The notes: a model not told the origin generated them from the sequence alone. Counted from the first letter of the stretch, positions 44,563-54,464 are shown. The stretch: 62,121 bases of DNA from Nitrospira sp. (GCA_030444405.1 JARFPM010000009.1:1-62121); one strand, 5' to 3'. Numbers and translations: made by a program.

Positions 44563-45339
44563 CTACGGCTTGGATGGCTTTGAAGGGTTGGGAGGAGCCG
44601 GAGTTGTTGCCGCAGGCAAGGGGTCCGGAGTTTTCTTGGCCTCGATCACCTTCACACGCATGGCGGCTTCGCTCGTCAGGGGAGAATTGGGGTAGGTCTT
44701 CATCAGATCCTGATAATGCTTCAAGGCTTCATCGGGCCTTGAGCGATTCTCCTCCAGTCTGGCAAGCTCAAAGAGCGCGTAATCCCGGTTCATTGCGCCG
44801 GAGATCTCAAGGATCGTCGAATAGGCCTTGGCCGCTTGATCTAGATCCCCCTTGAGAAGATAGGCATAGCCCAGTTTTTGGTGTACGAGCCCGAGAAGCG
44901 AAACATGAGCCCCATACATAGAGATAAACCGGTTATAAGCGTCGATCGCTGACGCGAGGTCGTTGGACTGAAGGTGGGCATTCCCAAGACTGAACTGTGC
45001 AAGCGGGGCCGTCGGAGTCCGAGGATACTCATCGACCACCCTCTTATACAGGGCTATCGCTTCTTTCAGGTTGGCTGCCGCCTTCTGCGGATCATTGGCC
45101 GCACGCGTAAAGAGATGGACGGTCGCTTCTCGTTCCAGCTCTTGAGCCTTGCTGGCATTTTGTGCGTCATACCAGAAGACGCCCCAGATGCCTCCCCCCA
45201 TCAAAAGGAGCAGCACCAACCCAACCAAAATCGACCAGCGGTAGTTCGCCAGTCCAAGCATCCAGTGCTCAAGCCCACTCACGAGGTGAGCTTCATCCAC
45301 CGGCAACGTCCGAGGCGGAACTTTAATTCGGTAGCTCAT
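44563..45339 (-). CDS. YfgM-like TPR membrane protein
   Basis: The 258-residue protein has one transmembrane segment (about 36-57, ILVGLVLLLLMGGGIWGVF) followed by a periplasmic TPR region (about 85-230). YfgM-type proteins are linked to the periplasmic chaperone network and Sec translocon. The tail is rich in Pro, Thr and Ser. It is convergent with the transglycosylase gene and divergent from bioF. Assignment is by architecture. Confidence 0.75.
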   Translation of the reverse strand: MSYRIKVPPRTLPVDEAHLVSGLEHWMLGLANYRWSILVGLVLLLLMGGGIWGVFWYDAQNASKAQELEREATVHLFTRAANDPQKAAANLKEAIALYKRVVDEYPRTPTAPLAQFSLGNAHLQSNDLASAIDAYNRFISMYGAHVSLLGLVHQKLGYAYLLKGDLDQAAKAYSTILEISGAMNRDYALFELARLEENRSRPDEALKHYQDLMKTYPNSPLTSEAAMRVKVIEAKKTPDPLPAATTPAPPNPSKPSKP

Positions 45340-45491
45340 CAGTCATCATCACTTCAGGGTTGAGGCAATGGCTTTCTGCGCCAGAACCGTTGCTTTATAC
45401 TAAGGATGAATTCCCGTTGTCAATGCGATGGGAACAGACTCATTGTATGGTCACGACCCTGGTAAGGCTCTAAAGGAAGTTTGGAATCTGC

Positions 45492-46652
45492 ATGTTTCGA
45501 AGCAGACTCAAACAACTCGCTGACCGATCGCTCATGCGCCGACTGTCTCCATTGGAATCAGGCACAGGGCCGACCATCCAATATGCAGGGTGCGAGGTCA
45601 TCTTACTGTCCTCCAACGATTACCTGGGACTTGCGACCCATCCGGAAGTCGTACGCGCCGCGACACACGCAACCGAACAGTATGGGGCAGGGTCCGGAGC
45701 TTCTCGCTTGGTCAGTGGAACGCTTCCTCCCCATACGCACCTCGAAACCGCCCTCGCGAGCTTCAAAGGAACGGAAGCCGCCCTTCTATTCGGGGCCGGT
45801 TACCTCGCAAATATCGGCGTCATTCCGAACCTCATCGGGCAAGGAGGCCTGATCCTAGCGGATCGACTGTGTCATGCCAGTCTCATCGATGGATGTCGAC
45901 TGAGCCGCGCCGATTTTCGAGTATTCCGCCATAGAGACTGTGCACATCTCGAGTCACTGCTTCGACGACAGAGAACAAAACGTCCCACGCTCATCATCAC
46001 AGAAGGGCTATTCAGCATGGATGGCGACCTTGCTCCTTTGTCGGATCTGGCATCGCTGGCCGAGCGATATGAGGCGACGTTGTACGTCGATGATGCCCAT
46101 GGGACAGGCATCATGGGACCGACCGGTCGTGGAACGATCGAGCACGTAGGTCTGGAGCAACGAATCCCCTTTCACATGGGGACGCTCAGTAAAGCACTCG
46201 GTAGCCATGGGGCTTACATCGTTGGGGCCAACGACTTGATTCAGTATTTAGTCAACGTGACCCGTCCATTCATTTTCACAACAGCTCTTCCGCCCGCGAT
46301 CGCGGCGGCCGCCTCGGCTGCGATCGCGGTCATTCAGCGTGAACCGGAACGCCGCATGAGGCTCTGGTCGAATCGACAACGGTTGTTCAATGGAATGCAG
46401 AGGCTCGGTTTTCGTATGACTCAGACCGTCAGTCCGATCCTGCCGATCCTGGTGGGCGACGCAGCCACTGCATCAGCATTAGCCGAACGGCTGCTCTCTT
46501 ACGGCATCTATGCTTCCGCGATCCGGCCGCCGACCGTTCCGGACGGAACCAGCCGCATACGCTTCACTGTGACGTCGGAACACACGACTGAACAGATCGA
46601 CGAAGCGCTGCATGCACTGAACCTCGCTGGTCGTGAGACCGGCCTCCTCTAG
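45492..46652 (+). CDS. bioF: 8-amino-7-oxononanoate synthase or related KBL-family synthase
   Basis: A PLP-dependent alpha-oxoamine synthase of 386 residues. BioF condenses pimeloyl-ACP with alanine in biotin synthesis. Visible motifs include SSNDYLGLATHP, YGAGSGASRLVSGT, DDAHGTGIMG and the PLP Lys in TLSKALGSHGAY (about 235). The 2-amino-3-ketobutyrate CoA ligase (Kbl) is a close relative, but no threonine dehydrogenase is nearby. Other biotin genes are not in the window. Confidence 0.88.
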   Translation: MFRSRLKQLADRSLMRRLSPLESGTGPTIQYAGCEVILLSSNDYLGLATHPEVVRAATHATEQYGAGSGASRLVSGTLPPHTHLETALASFKGTEAALLFGAGYLANIGVIPNLIGQGGLILADRLCHASLIDGCRLSRADFRVFRHRDCAHLESLLRRQRTKRPTLIITEGLFSMDGDLAPLSDLASLAERYEATLYVDDAHGTGIMGPTGRGTIEHVGLEQRIPFHMGTLSKALGSHGAYIVGANDLIQYLVNVTRPFIFTTALPPAIAAAASAAIAVIQREPERRMRLWSNRQRLFNGMQRLGFRMTQTVSPILPILVGDAATASALAERLLSYGIYASAIRPPTVPDGTSRIRFTVTSEHTTEQIDEALHALNLAGRETGLL

Positions 46653-46771
46653 TCGACCTCCTCATCGGCTTGCACCTTCCGGCTATTTTCTTGCTTTCAG
46701 GCTTTGCTATGGCATGATGCACAGGAGATTTTCACATCACGACCAACCCATAACACTGAGGATCACGGGCG

Positions 46772-47830
46772 ATGGATATTTCCAAGCTGCTTACCTTCTC
46801 GGTCAAAGAAGGCGCTTCCGACTGTCATATCAGTGCCGGTGAACCTCCCATGATTCGTATTCACGGAGATCTGAAGAAACTCGACCACCCTCCACTTACT
46901 CCCGACGAAACGCACGCCCTCATCTACGATATGATGAACGACGCTCAACGGAAGGCGTTCGAAGAGAAGCGAGAATGTGACTTTTCCTTCGAACTCGGAG
47001 ACATCGCTCGTTTCCGCGTCAACGTGTTCGTGCAACAGCGGGGGTTAGGCGCCGTCTTTCGGAATATTCCGACAACCATTCTTCCGTTGGAAAAACTCGG
47101 CATGCCGCCGATTCTTCGGCAACTGTGCGACAAGGAAAAGGGATTGATCTTGGTGACAGGACCAACGGGTTCCGGTAAGTCCACCACGCTTGCCGCGATG
47201 GTGGACTATCTGAACAACACGTTTGAAGGTCACATCATCACCATCGAGGATCCCATCGAGTTTGTCCACAAATCCAAGAAATGCCTGGTCAATCAGCGCG
47301 AACTCGGTGTTCACACACTGTCTTTTGCCAATGCCCTGAAATCGGCACTTCGCGAAGATCCGGACATCGTCCTGGTGGGCGAAATGCGGGACTTGGAGAC
47401 TATTCAGTTAGCGTTGACCGCTGCAGAAACTGGACACCTGGTCTTCGGCACGCTCCACACCTCGAGCGCGCCCAAAACGATCGACCGCATCATCGACGCG
47501 TTCCCACCGGCACAGCAGGCACAAATCAGGACCCAGCTTTCTGAGGCACTGGAAGCCGTACTCACCCAAACGCTGCTGAAGAAGAAGACGGGAGGACGTG
47601 TCGCCGCGCTGGAAATCATGGTTGCGACGACAGCCGTGAGGAACCTGATCCGCGAGGCCAAGCTACACCAAATCCCCGGGATCATGCAGGCAAGCCAAAA
47701 AGACGGGATGCAAACGATGGACATGGCGCTGGTCGAGCTCGCGACGCGCGGAATCGTCCACAAGGCCGAAGCACAGTCCCGCAGTATGACCCCCAATCTC
47801 TTCGGCACACCGATGACCGGAGTGGCCTAG
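46772..47830 (+). CDS. pilT: Type IV pilus retraction ATPase PilT
   Basis: This 352-residue ATPase pulls pili back into the cell by removing pilins. It has an N-terminal PAS-like domain and the RecA-like core with Walker A GPTGSGKST (about 132), Asp box (IEDPIEFVH), Walker B VLVGEMRD and His box ETGHLVFGTLH. The Walker B Glu and His box identify PilT-type retraction ATPases. It lies 26 bases upstream of a second paralogue. These act on the pilus encoded by pilA elsewhere in the window. Confidence 0.93.
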   Translation: MDISKLLTFSVKEGASDCHISAGEPPMIRIHGDLKKLDHPPLTPDETHALIYDMMNDAQRKAFEEKRECDFSFELGDIARFRVNVFVQQRGLGAVFRNIPTTILPLEKLGMPPILRQLCDKEKGLILVTGPTGSGKSTTLAAMVDYLNNTFEGHIITIEDPIEFVHKSKKCLVNQRELGVHTLSFANALKSALREDPDIVLVGEMRDLETIQLALTAAETGHLVFGTLHTSSAPKTIDRIIDAFPPAQQAQIRTQLSEALEAVLTQTLLKKKTGGRVAALEIMVATTAVRNLIREAKLHQIPGIMQASQKDGMQTMDMALVELATRGIVHKAEAQSRSMTPNLFGTPMTGVA

Positions 47831-47856
47831 CGCACGAACGCGACGGAGCACGGCTG

Positions 47857-49032
47857 ATGGATGTTCGTAGTCTCCTAACTGTGATGGTAGATCGCGAAGC
47901 GTCGGACTTATATTTGACCGTCGACGCCCCGCCGATCTATCGCATCCATGGCGCCACGCAACCGACCGACGCCCCCCCGTTCACCAATGAGCAGCTCGAA
48001 GCGCTGGGGTTAGCTTTGATGCGCGGTCAACAGCGAGGGGAATTCGAAGAAAAGATGGAGATGAACCTGGCGCTCTATTACAAGGAGTTGGGTCGTTTCC
48101 GCGTCAATATCTTCAGACAAAAAGGCAATGTCGGGCTGGTCTTCCGGCATATCAAGGCGGAAATTCAGACGGTCGAGCAGTTGCAACTCCCTCCGATCAT
48201 CAAAGATATCGCGATGACCAAACGCGGGCTGGTGCTGGTGGTGGGCGCAACCGGGTCCGGGAAGTCGACGTCGTTGGCCGCCATGATCGACCATCGCAAT
48301 ACCGTCCACCAGGGCCATATCATTACCGTGGAAGACCCGATCGAGTTCGTCCATCAGCATAAGAAATCCATCATCACGCAGCGCGAAGTCGGATTCGATA
48401 CCTTGACCTTCCAGAACGCGCTGAAGAATACGCTCCGTCAAGCTCCGGATGTGATTCTGATCGGTGAGGTGCGCGATACGGAAACCATGGAAGCGGCAAT
48501 TACCTTTGCCGAGACCGGTCACCTATGCATCGGAACGCTGCACTCAAATAACGCAAACCAGGCGATCGAACGCATCATGAACTTTTTTCCGGTCGAGCGC
48601 CATGCCCAGATCTACCTGCAACTGTCGCTGAATCTGCGCGCGATTATCTCCCAGCGATTAATTCCGTCGGTCGACGGCAAACGCGTCCCGGCCTTAGAAA
48701 TCATGCTGGACACGCCGCGCGTCAAGGATCTGATCAAGAAAGCCGAGGTCGACACTCTCAAGGAAGCCATGGAACAGGGCATTGACGAAGGGTGCCAGAC
48801 CTTCGATCATGTTCTATTTCAGCTCTACAAGGCGAACAAGATCTCGCTGGAACAGGCCCTCATCAACGCGGATAGTGCAAACAATTTGCGCTTGAAAATC
48901 AAGCTGGAGGGGCTGAAAGGCGATGAGGCCGTGAACGCCTTGCTTGATAAGCAGATGGGCGGGGGCGGTACGGATGCGTTTAAGATTCAGGGCAGCGCTT
49001 CAGGAAACGTGACTCCACTTCGAAAACGATAG
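47857..49032 (+). CDS. pilU: PilT-paralogue retraction ATPase PilU
   Basis: The 391-residue paralogue has the same layout, with Walker A GATGSGKST, VEDPIEFVH, and VILIGEVRD/ETGHLCIGTLH motifs. It carries the longer C-terminal extension typical of PilU (about 345-391). PilU assists PilT as an auxiliary motor that increases retraction force. It is likely in one transcript with pilT. A cytochrome c gene converges on it after 12 bases. Confidence 0.9.
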   Translation: MDVRSLLTVMVDREASDLYLTVDAPPIYRIHGATQPTDAPPFTNEQLEALGLALMRGQQRGEFEEKMEMNLALYYKELGRFRVNIFRQKGNVGLVFRHIKAEIQTVEQLQLPPIIKDIAMTKRGLVLVVGATGSGKSTSLAAMIDHRNTVHQGHIITVEDPIEFVHQHKKSIITQREVGFDTLTFQNALKNTLRQAPDVILIGEVRDTETMEAAITFAETGHLCIGTLHSNNANQAIERIMNFFPVERHAQIYLQLSLNLRAIISQRLIPSVDGKRVPALEIMLDTPRVKDLIKKAEVDTLKEAMEQGIDEGCQTFDHVLFQLYKANKISLEQALINADSANNLRLKIKLEGLKGDEAVNALLDKQMGGGGTDAFKIQGSASGNVTPLRKR

Positions 49033-49044
49033 TTTCCTATCTTT

Positions 49045-49548
49045 TCACGGGGCTGAACTCCCTTCGGTTTGACGTTCAAGATACGCCGCGATCTTTTCCA
49101 GAGCCAGCGCACTCAGTTTGGATCCGTACCAAGTCGGCATGGTATGTGCTGGATACCCCTGCACCACAAATCGCTGGGGCTCTAGCACCGATTCAACGAT
49201 ATACTCATGCACCGTCTTGGCTTCTCCCCGGTACCCTGGATCCTTGAGTCGTTGCGGGCCGGTCGTACCGAGTACCAACGGAGGTCCGACTTGGCCGGTC
49301 GCACCTGGAATCCCGGGAATCATGTGGCACACCGGACAGCCGGGTCTGGTCAACACATCGACGAGTGGTTCATCGCCTGTCACCAGCGAAATAGCCTCCG
49401 GCATGAGTGCGGGGTTCGTGGACTGGTTTGGTGTAGGGCTGGAGCTTCGGAGATCACGAAGCGCCCACCAAACCGACAACAAGATCAGACCGACGGCCAT
49501 CCAGACTACGAGCCGGTCCCGAGCCGATCGGACCTTGACGTCCTTCAC
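49045..49548 (-). CDS. Membrane-anchored monohaem cytochrome c
   Basis: The 167-residue protein has an N-terminal transmembrane anchor (about 13-30) and one haem-binding CPVCH motif (about 71-75). The likely axial Met is in HTMPTWYGSKL (about 139). It would carry electrons in the periplasm. It starts after a gap of just four bases following the YidB-like gene upstream. Partner oxidoreductases are not in this window. Confidence 0.85.
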   Translation of the reverse strand: MKDVKVRSARDRLVVWMAVGLILLSVWWALRDLRSSSPTPNQSTNPALMPEAISLVTGDEPLVDVLTRPGCPVCHMIPGIPGATGQVGPPLVLGTTGPQRLKDPGYRGEAKTVHEYIVESVLEPQRFVVQGYPAHTMPTWYGSKLSALALEKIAAYLERQTEGSSAP

Positions 49549-49552
49549 TTCA

Positions 49553-49963
49553 TCAAGCCCCCATCTTTCCTTGTACTAGTTTAAGGAGCTGATCAAGCCC
49601 GCCGGCTTCGATCTTGCCGTTCGGAGTCAGTTTATCGACCAAATCCGGCAGGATACCGGCAAGCTGCGCGCTGGCTGCACCAGGGGAGAGCCCTGCTTTA
49701 CCCGCCACTTGGTTAAGAATGTTGCTTCCTAAGCCTTGCTCGATCTGACTGGGAGTCACCGGCAGATTCTGCGCCCTACTCACCCACGAATTTACAATCT
49801 CGCCCAGACCGTTTTTCTGAAAGGCTTGGACGAGCCCTGCCAATCCACCGATGCTGCCGTTCTGGCCCAACAGGCTGGTCAAAGCCTGAAGAAGAGGATT
49901 GTGACCGCTTTGATCTCCCATCACCCCACCCACGGCTTGCCCCAATTGATCCATCAATCCCAT
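49553..49963 (-). CDS. YidB-like (DUF937) protein
   Basis: The 136-residue protein starts MGLMDQLGQAVGG and contains Gly-rich, Leu-rich sequence with LPVTPSQIEQGLG and the end IEAGGLDQLL, typical of the YidB/DUF937 group of unknown function. The start at 49963 has GGAAGGAG upstream and matches the family; a longer frame from 50230 is without support. It ends four bases before the cytochrome gene on the same strand. Confidence 0.85.
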   Translation of the reverse strand: MGLMDQLGQAVGGVMGDQSGHNPLLQALTSLLGQNGSIGGLAGLVQAFQKNGLGEIVNSWVSRAQNLPVTPSQIEQGLGSNILNQVAGKAGLSPGAASAQLAGILPDLVDKLTPNGKIEAGGLDQLLKLVQGKMGA

Positions 49964-50323
49964 GACCGACTCCTTCCTGTAGAAGTATGTGTCTCGGACC
50001 CTTGCGGGCTTCATTTCATTCCGTAGGGGATGTACCATATGTGCCGGAAACAGTCTAATGGCCAGATGCGTCGATATTGATCGCAGAGGAAGAGAGATCA
50101 CTAGACCGCACGTCAGATATCGTATGTGTCTCGGTTGATCATGCCTAGCGATGAGTGTCCGCCCACGGCGATTGATCCAAATCTTTTCCGAGGGAGACTC
50201 CCAGTTGGCTATTCCAACCGCTCTACTCATGCTGAACTACATCGCGTCATCTTTCGACCGACGATCCCCCTTTTACAGGGCTATACATCGATCAAACTTT
50301 TGCTAGTATGTCCATAGGGAGTC

Positions 50324-50995
50324 ATGAGGATTCACAGGAACATTTCCCCTATTAAGGCTCTTCTCAACGCGGGTCTTGTGTTTACAATACTACTCTGGAC
50401 ACCGAGTCACGCACCCGCAGAAATGTATATCGCTGGAGATGTGGGAGTGAATTTTGCGGATCGCATTAGCAGTATTGCGGGAACGGGCCCTCAGGCCGGA
50501 ACTCCGGGACCTTTCGTCGACTTTGATCTCCAAAACTCAATTACTTATGGAGGCAAGGTGGGTTACTTCCCCGGGCACAGTTGGTTCGGAATTGAGGGCG
50601 AAGTGTTTCATGCAACACCTCACATTAAGAGTTTGCCGGCCACCCCGACGTTAGATGAAGTCCCCGGCATCCATTTTCGAATAACTACTGTTGGCGCCAA
50701 CTTCATTGCACGGTATCCAGGCCGCACCTTCCAACCCTATATTGGCGTCGGCATAGGTGCGGCAATCGCCCACATCGGGGACACCGACACGGTTCAGAGC
50801 GACACGGATGTGGCTGTGGCGTGGAACGTGTTGGCTGGCCTGCGCGCATTCGTCACACCTACCATCGCCGTCTTTACGGAGTATAAGTATACCGGAGCAT
50901 CGCTGCAGTTCGACGAAGCATTCGGCCCCGATGGTGGTTTTGCAGGCAACTATGGAGCCCAGTATGTCCTGGGTGGGTTGTCCTACCATTTTTAG
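50324..50995 (+). CDS. Outer membrane beta-barrel protein
   Basis: This 223-residue precursor has a signal peptide (about 1-32) and a barrel-like sequence with alternating hydrophobic residues ending in Phe (GGLSYHF). Segments such as TFQPYIGVGIGAAIAHI and VFTEYKYTGASLQF are strands of OmpW/OmpA-beta type barrels. No specific substrate can be given. The lipoprotein gene follows after 15 bases, so the two may be co-expressed. Confidence 0.8.
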   Translation: MRIHRNISPIKALLNAGLVFTILLWTPSHAPAEMYIAGDVGVNFADRISSIAGTGPQAGTPGPFVDFDLQNSITYGGKVGYFPGHSWFGIEGEVFHATPHIKSLPATPTLDEVPGIHFRITTVGANFIARYPGRTFQPYIGVGIGAAIAHIGDTDTVQSDTDVAVAWNVLAGLRAFVTPTIAVFTEYKYTGASLQFDEAFGPDGGFAGNYGAQYVLGGLSYHF

Positions 50996-51010
50996 GAGAG
51001 GGAACCTTCA

Positions 51011-51697
51011 ATGTCACGGATGACGGTACCCACTACCCTGGTATGCGGGTTGCTGATTTTGTCCGCCTGCGCGGAATCTGCACATCAAGTCCTGCGCAAT
51101 GCGGAGAGACTCGGTGTACCTCCTGAACTGGAGAAGGAAATCGACACCAGTGTGAGTTTTGCAGATTTGCAAAAAGCCCCCGGTGAATACGTGGGGCGAA
51201 CGGTGATGATTGGTGGTATCGTCATCCGGGCCAAAAGGACGCGGTCAGGGACCGAGTTGGAGGTTTTGCAGTTGCCGACCGAGAAAGAAGGGACCTTGAC
51301 AGAAGATCGTATTCGATCCGAAGGACGATTCCTGGCAGTTCGAGAAGAATTTCTCGACCCAGCAAGTGTCCCTGCGGGTACGCCCATTACCGTGATCGGG
51401 ACCATGAAAGGCATAACCACGAAACAGCTGGACGAAAGTGACTATACTTATCCCCTCATCGAGGTTAAACATATTATGGATTGGAACAGCATCGCAGCAC
51501 AGAGACCGAGGGATTATTATGATGGCCCCTATTATCCACCCTATGGCTGGGGCTGGTTCTACCCCTACAGTTACTATGGCGGTTATTGGGGATGGCCGGG
51601 GTTTTATAGGCCTTATCCCTATTTCATTCCGAGGTCGTCGCCGTCACCTCCGCCGCCACCTCCGCGAAGCGTTCCTCCGAATCTCAGGAGAAGGTAG
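51011..51697 (+). CDS. Slp-like outer membrane lipoprotein
   Basis: The signal peptide ends in the lipobox LLILSAC (Cys about 20). Residues 40-165 resemble the Slp family, including SFADLQKAPGEYVGRTVMIGG and a PLIEVKHI strand. The C-terminal 60 residues are rich in Tyr, Pro, Gly and Trp, with a Pro run, and are probably disordered or surface-exposed. Slp proteins are starvation-induced lipoproteins in enterobacteria. It lies between the barrel protein and the dioxygenase gene. Confidence 0.8.
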   Translation: MSRMTVPTTLVCGLLILSACAESAHQVLRNAERLGVPPELEKEIDTSVSFADLQKAPGEYVGRTVMIGGIVIRAKRTRSGTELEVLQLPTEKEGTLTEDRIRSEGRFLAVREEFLDPASVPAGTPITVIGTMKGITTKQLDESDYTYPLIEVKHIMDWNSIAAQRPRDYYDGPYYPPYGWGWFYPYSYYGGYWGWPGFYRPYPYFIPRSSPSPPPPPPRSVPPNLRRR

Positions 51698-51736
51698 CGG
51701 TTTCTGTCTTTAGACACCTACTGTAAGGGGCAGAGA

Positions 51737-52480
51737 ATGGGACCGGAGGAAGGACAAGATAAGCATACTGGGCAACTCCTCTCTCGTCGTGATGCAATGG
51801 TGTTGCTGGGGACGACTGGTGCCATCTGGATGATGGGAGGAAGGCTGGCCCTAGCTCAGACCGTTACCGCTACGTCTTCATCCCTCTGCCTTGTCCGCCC
51901 TGAGCAGACTGAGGGGCCCTATTATGTCGATGAGCGTTTGCATCGGTCCGATATCCGCTCCGATCCGGCCGACGGGCGAATCAAGCCTGGTACCTCGTTG
52001 AGGTTGACGTTTCAGGTGATGCGTCTCACTGACGGAGACTGTCAACCCTTACCGAATGCTCAAGTCGATGTCTGGCATTGTGATGCAATGGGTGTCTATT
52101 CCGATGTGCGGGATCCGGGATTCAACACCGTCGGCCAAAAGTTTTTGCGCGGGTACCAGCTGACCGATGCGCAAGGAACAGCGGGATTCCTGACCATCTA
52201 TCCCGGCTGGTACCCTATACGAACAGTACACATTCATTTCAAGATCCGCACGGCGCCCATGGCCCGGAAACGCTACGAATTTACCTCCCAATTGTACTTT
52301 CCTGATGACCTGACAGACCGCGTTCATACCGCTCTCCCCTACTCGTCGAAAGAACGGCGTCGAGTACGAAATCAGAACGATTTCATCTTCCGTGACGGTG
52401 GTGATCAATTGATGATCGAGCCCTTGGCAAAGAACGGTGGCTATGAAGCAATCTTCCCAATCGGTTTAGAGCTCCCTTGA
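51737..52480 (+). CDS. Tat-exported intradiol ring-cleavage dioxygenase-like protein
   Basis: The precursor of 247 residues has a Tat-type signal (SRRDAMVLLG). The mature part has a dioxygenase_C-like beta fold with probable iron ligands Tyr in TEGPYYVDE and Tyr/His/His in GWYPIRTVHIHFK. Intradiol enzymes split catechol rings using Fe(III). Exported members of this group are of unknown physiological substrate. It follows the Slp-like gene after 39 bases. Confidence 0.85.
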   Translation: MGPEEGQDKHTGQLLSRRDAMVLLGTTGAIWMMGGRLALAQTVTATSSSLCLVRPEQTEGPYYVDERLHRSDIRSDPADGRIKPGTSLRLTFQVMRLTDGDCQPLPNAQVDVWHCDAMGVYSDVRDPGFNTVGQKFLRGYQLTDAQGTAGFLTIYPGWYPIRTVHIHFKIRTAPMARKRYEFTSQLYFPDDLTDRVHTALPYSSKERRRVRNQNDFIFRDGGDQLMIEPLAKNGGYEAIFPIGLELP

Positions 52481-52574
52481 GCACTGTCCTCCGGACTTCT
52501 GCTTATTGACGATCTGCATAGAATCCCGATACCCTGCATTTTACCCACTCACCTTTCTCTAGGAGGACATGCCT

Positions 52575-53291
52575 ATGAAACTGTTGCGTGATGCCGCTCT
52601 CCTGATATGCGTGATGCTAATCCCTTTCACAGTACGTGCTGCGCCTCAGCCGGAAGTGCAGGTCGATTACTCGGCCGACAGCACGATGGAGACAGAAGGC
52701 ATGACGATGAAGTCCCGCATCTACCACACGGCCGGCAAGGAGCGGACGGAAATGGGCGGAGCGGACGGCATGACGACGATCACCCGAAAAGACAAGAAGG
52801 TCGTGTGGCAACTGATGGGTGACATGTACATAGAGATGCCGATGGATTCATCGAATGCCTCCGGTACGGACGCATTCGACATTGTCGAGCAGACTGAGGT
52901 GGGCCAGGACACGATCAACGGCATCAAGACCACCAAATCCAAGATCGTTGCCGTGAAGAAGGACGGCTCGGGAAAATTCGGTGGGTTCTTCTGGACCACG
53001 AAAGAAGGCATCACCGTTAAGATGGACATGCTGTCGAAAGAAGGCGACAAGAAAATGCGTATGACGAGCGAGCTGACCAACCTAAAGATCGAAAAGCAGG
53101 ATCCTGCCATCTTTGAAATCCCAGCCGGCTACACCAAGAACGACATGGGCGCCATGATGGGCCAGATGATGATGGGCGGAGATCAGCCTCAGGAGGGGGG
53201 GCGTAGCCGCAGACCAAAGAAACCCAGGACGGAGGAAGGTGAATCGGCCATCGACGTCAACAAAATGATGAAAGGCTTCTTTGGTAAGTAA
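52575..53291 (+). CDS. Exported DUF4412-like protein
   Basis: The precursor has a signal peptide (about 1-23) followed by a beta-rich domain with VQVDYSADSTMETEGMTMKSRIYHT and a Met-rich end (MGAMMGQMMMGG at about 195-206). This resembles DUF4412, perhaps a lipid- or metal-linked periplasmic fold similar to LolA. The Met-rich segment may bind copper, but this is a guess. ATG at 52575 is chosen because AGGAGG is eight bases upstream. It lies 15 bases before the next gene. Confidence 0.75.
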   Translation: MKLLRDAALLICVMLIPFTVRAAPQPEVQVDYSADSTMETEGMTMKSRIYHTAGKERTEMGGADGMTTITRKDKKVVWQLMGDMYIEMPMDSSNASGTDAFDIVEQTEVGQDTINGIKTTKSKIVAVKKDGSGKFGGFFWTTKEGITVKMDMLSKEGDKKMRMTSELTNLKIEKQDPAIFEIPAGYTKNDMGAMMGQMMMGGDQPQEGGRSRRPKKPRTEEGESAIDVNKMMKGFFGK

Positions 53292-53306
53292 CGGAGGTCG
53301 TCACCG

Positions 53307-54302
53307 ATGCACCCGACAAGAGTAGCTGGATATACACTGATGCTCATGGCCCTCGCGGTGCCAGCCGTTCGCGCGGACGACATTTGCGGCGGAACTCAGG
53401 AACGGGCGAAGGCAACCGCCGAGGCACGGGAGTCCATCGCCAAGGCGGAAAAGACCGGCAACCAGGCGGACCTGTTCATCGCCTACCAGTCCACCGCAGC
53501 GGACGACTGCCTGGCTCCGGAGCTCATCTTCAAGGCCAGAGCGAACATGGGGAATGTTGGGCGGGATTTGGCGGCAAAAGCCGAGAGCAAAGGAGTACTG
53601 TACTCGAGTGAACCCATCGCGGTCAGGGCGGGCGAAGGACGCCGGGCGAATCAGGGGGCGTCGGCCTTTGCGTGGCTCGAAGCCATCCGAGACTACCCTG
53701 AGGCCAACCGGGTCATGTTGAAGGCCGTGCAGGCTAAATCGGACGACCTGTCCTTGTTCAAGGCGGCCTGGAACGTGGACCAAGGCCGGTATGGACCTCG
53801 CGATCCAGAGACCGGCAACAGCCTCCCCTATGCTTCCCCCTCTGCGTACCGCCAGACCCTTGAACGTACCGCGACGGCCAACGCGGACCGGCTGATGAAG
53901 GCCGAGGAAAAAGATGCGCAAGGACTCACTGGAAGCCTCGGCGATGTGGGCGTGGCTACCGCAAAGTCGCTCGAAAAGCTCAGAACTGCTGCTGAGTGGA
54001 TGAAGTATCTTCCCGGTGGAGACAAGCCTGCAAAGGATCGGGCAGAACAGCGAGGCGATACCATCATGAAGCGTCCGGATCCGACTTTTACGCAGGGCCA
54101 GGCGATGATGTATTACGAATTTTCCGGTTCGCCGAAGGCGAAGGGTTTGGCAGTCCAAATCAAGAAGAAGAATGAGGAGTCTCAGCAAGCCCTAGAGAAG
54201 GCGGGCGAAAGCATGAAGAAGTCGTTCACCCAGAAGAACGAAGCCGAACAAAAGCAATTCGACAAGAAGAAAGCCGACCTCGAAAAAGAACTCGGATTTT
54301 GA
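53307..54302 (+). CDS. Exported helical protein of unknown function
   Basis: The 331-residue precursor has a signal peptide (about 1-23). The mature part is alanine- and charge-rich and predicted helical; it contains two Cys residues (about 27 and 68) that could form a disulfide. The last 55 residues are a Lys/Glu/Gln-rich helix. I do not recognise a family. It is transcribed with the DUF4412-like gene. The next region is mobile-element debris. Confidence 0.7.
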   Translation: MHPTRVAGYTLMLMALAVPAVRADDICGGTQERAKATAEARESIAKAEKTGNQADLFIAYQSTAADDCLAPELIFKARANMGNVGRDLAAKAESKGVLYSSEPIAVRAGEGRRANQGASAFAWLEAIRDYPEANRVMLKAVQAKSDDLSLFKAAWNVDQGRYGPRDPETGNSLPYASPSAYRQTLERTATANADRLMKAEEKDAQGLTGSLGDVGVATAKSLEKLRTAAEWMKYLPGGDKPAKDRAEQRGDTIMKRPDPTFTQGQAMMYYEFSGSPKAKGLAVQIKKKNEESQQALEKAGESMKKSFTQKNEAEQKQFDKKKADLEKELGF

Positions 54303-54464
54303 CACGCACCCTATCTGAGCGGCGAGTCGGTTCCTGCAAAGCCGCATCCTTGGCTGATTCACTCCGCCTTGACACCCGTCCATTCGAGAGCCGTGGTGAA
54401 TAATGTTCCAGAGGTCCTTATGAAACCGGGGGTAGACACTGCCGTTCAGGGGCAAGATAAAGGG
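54303..54464. other. Non-coding gap before the transposase debris
   Basis: No supported gene is seen in this short stretch. The first 5' part of the RAYT gene should lie here but is not recognisable, so it was lost or heavily diverged. Confidence 0.4.
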
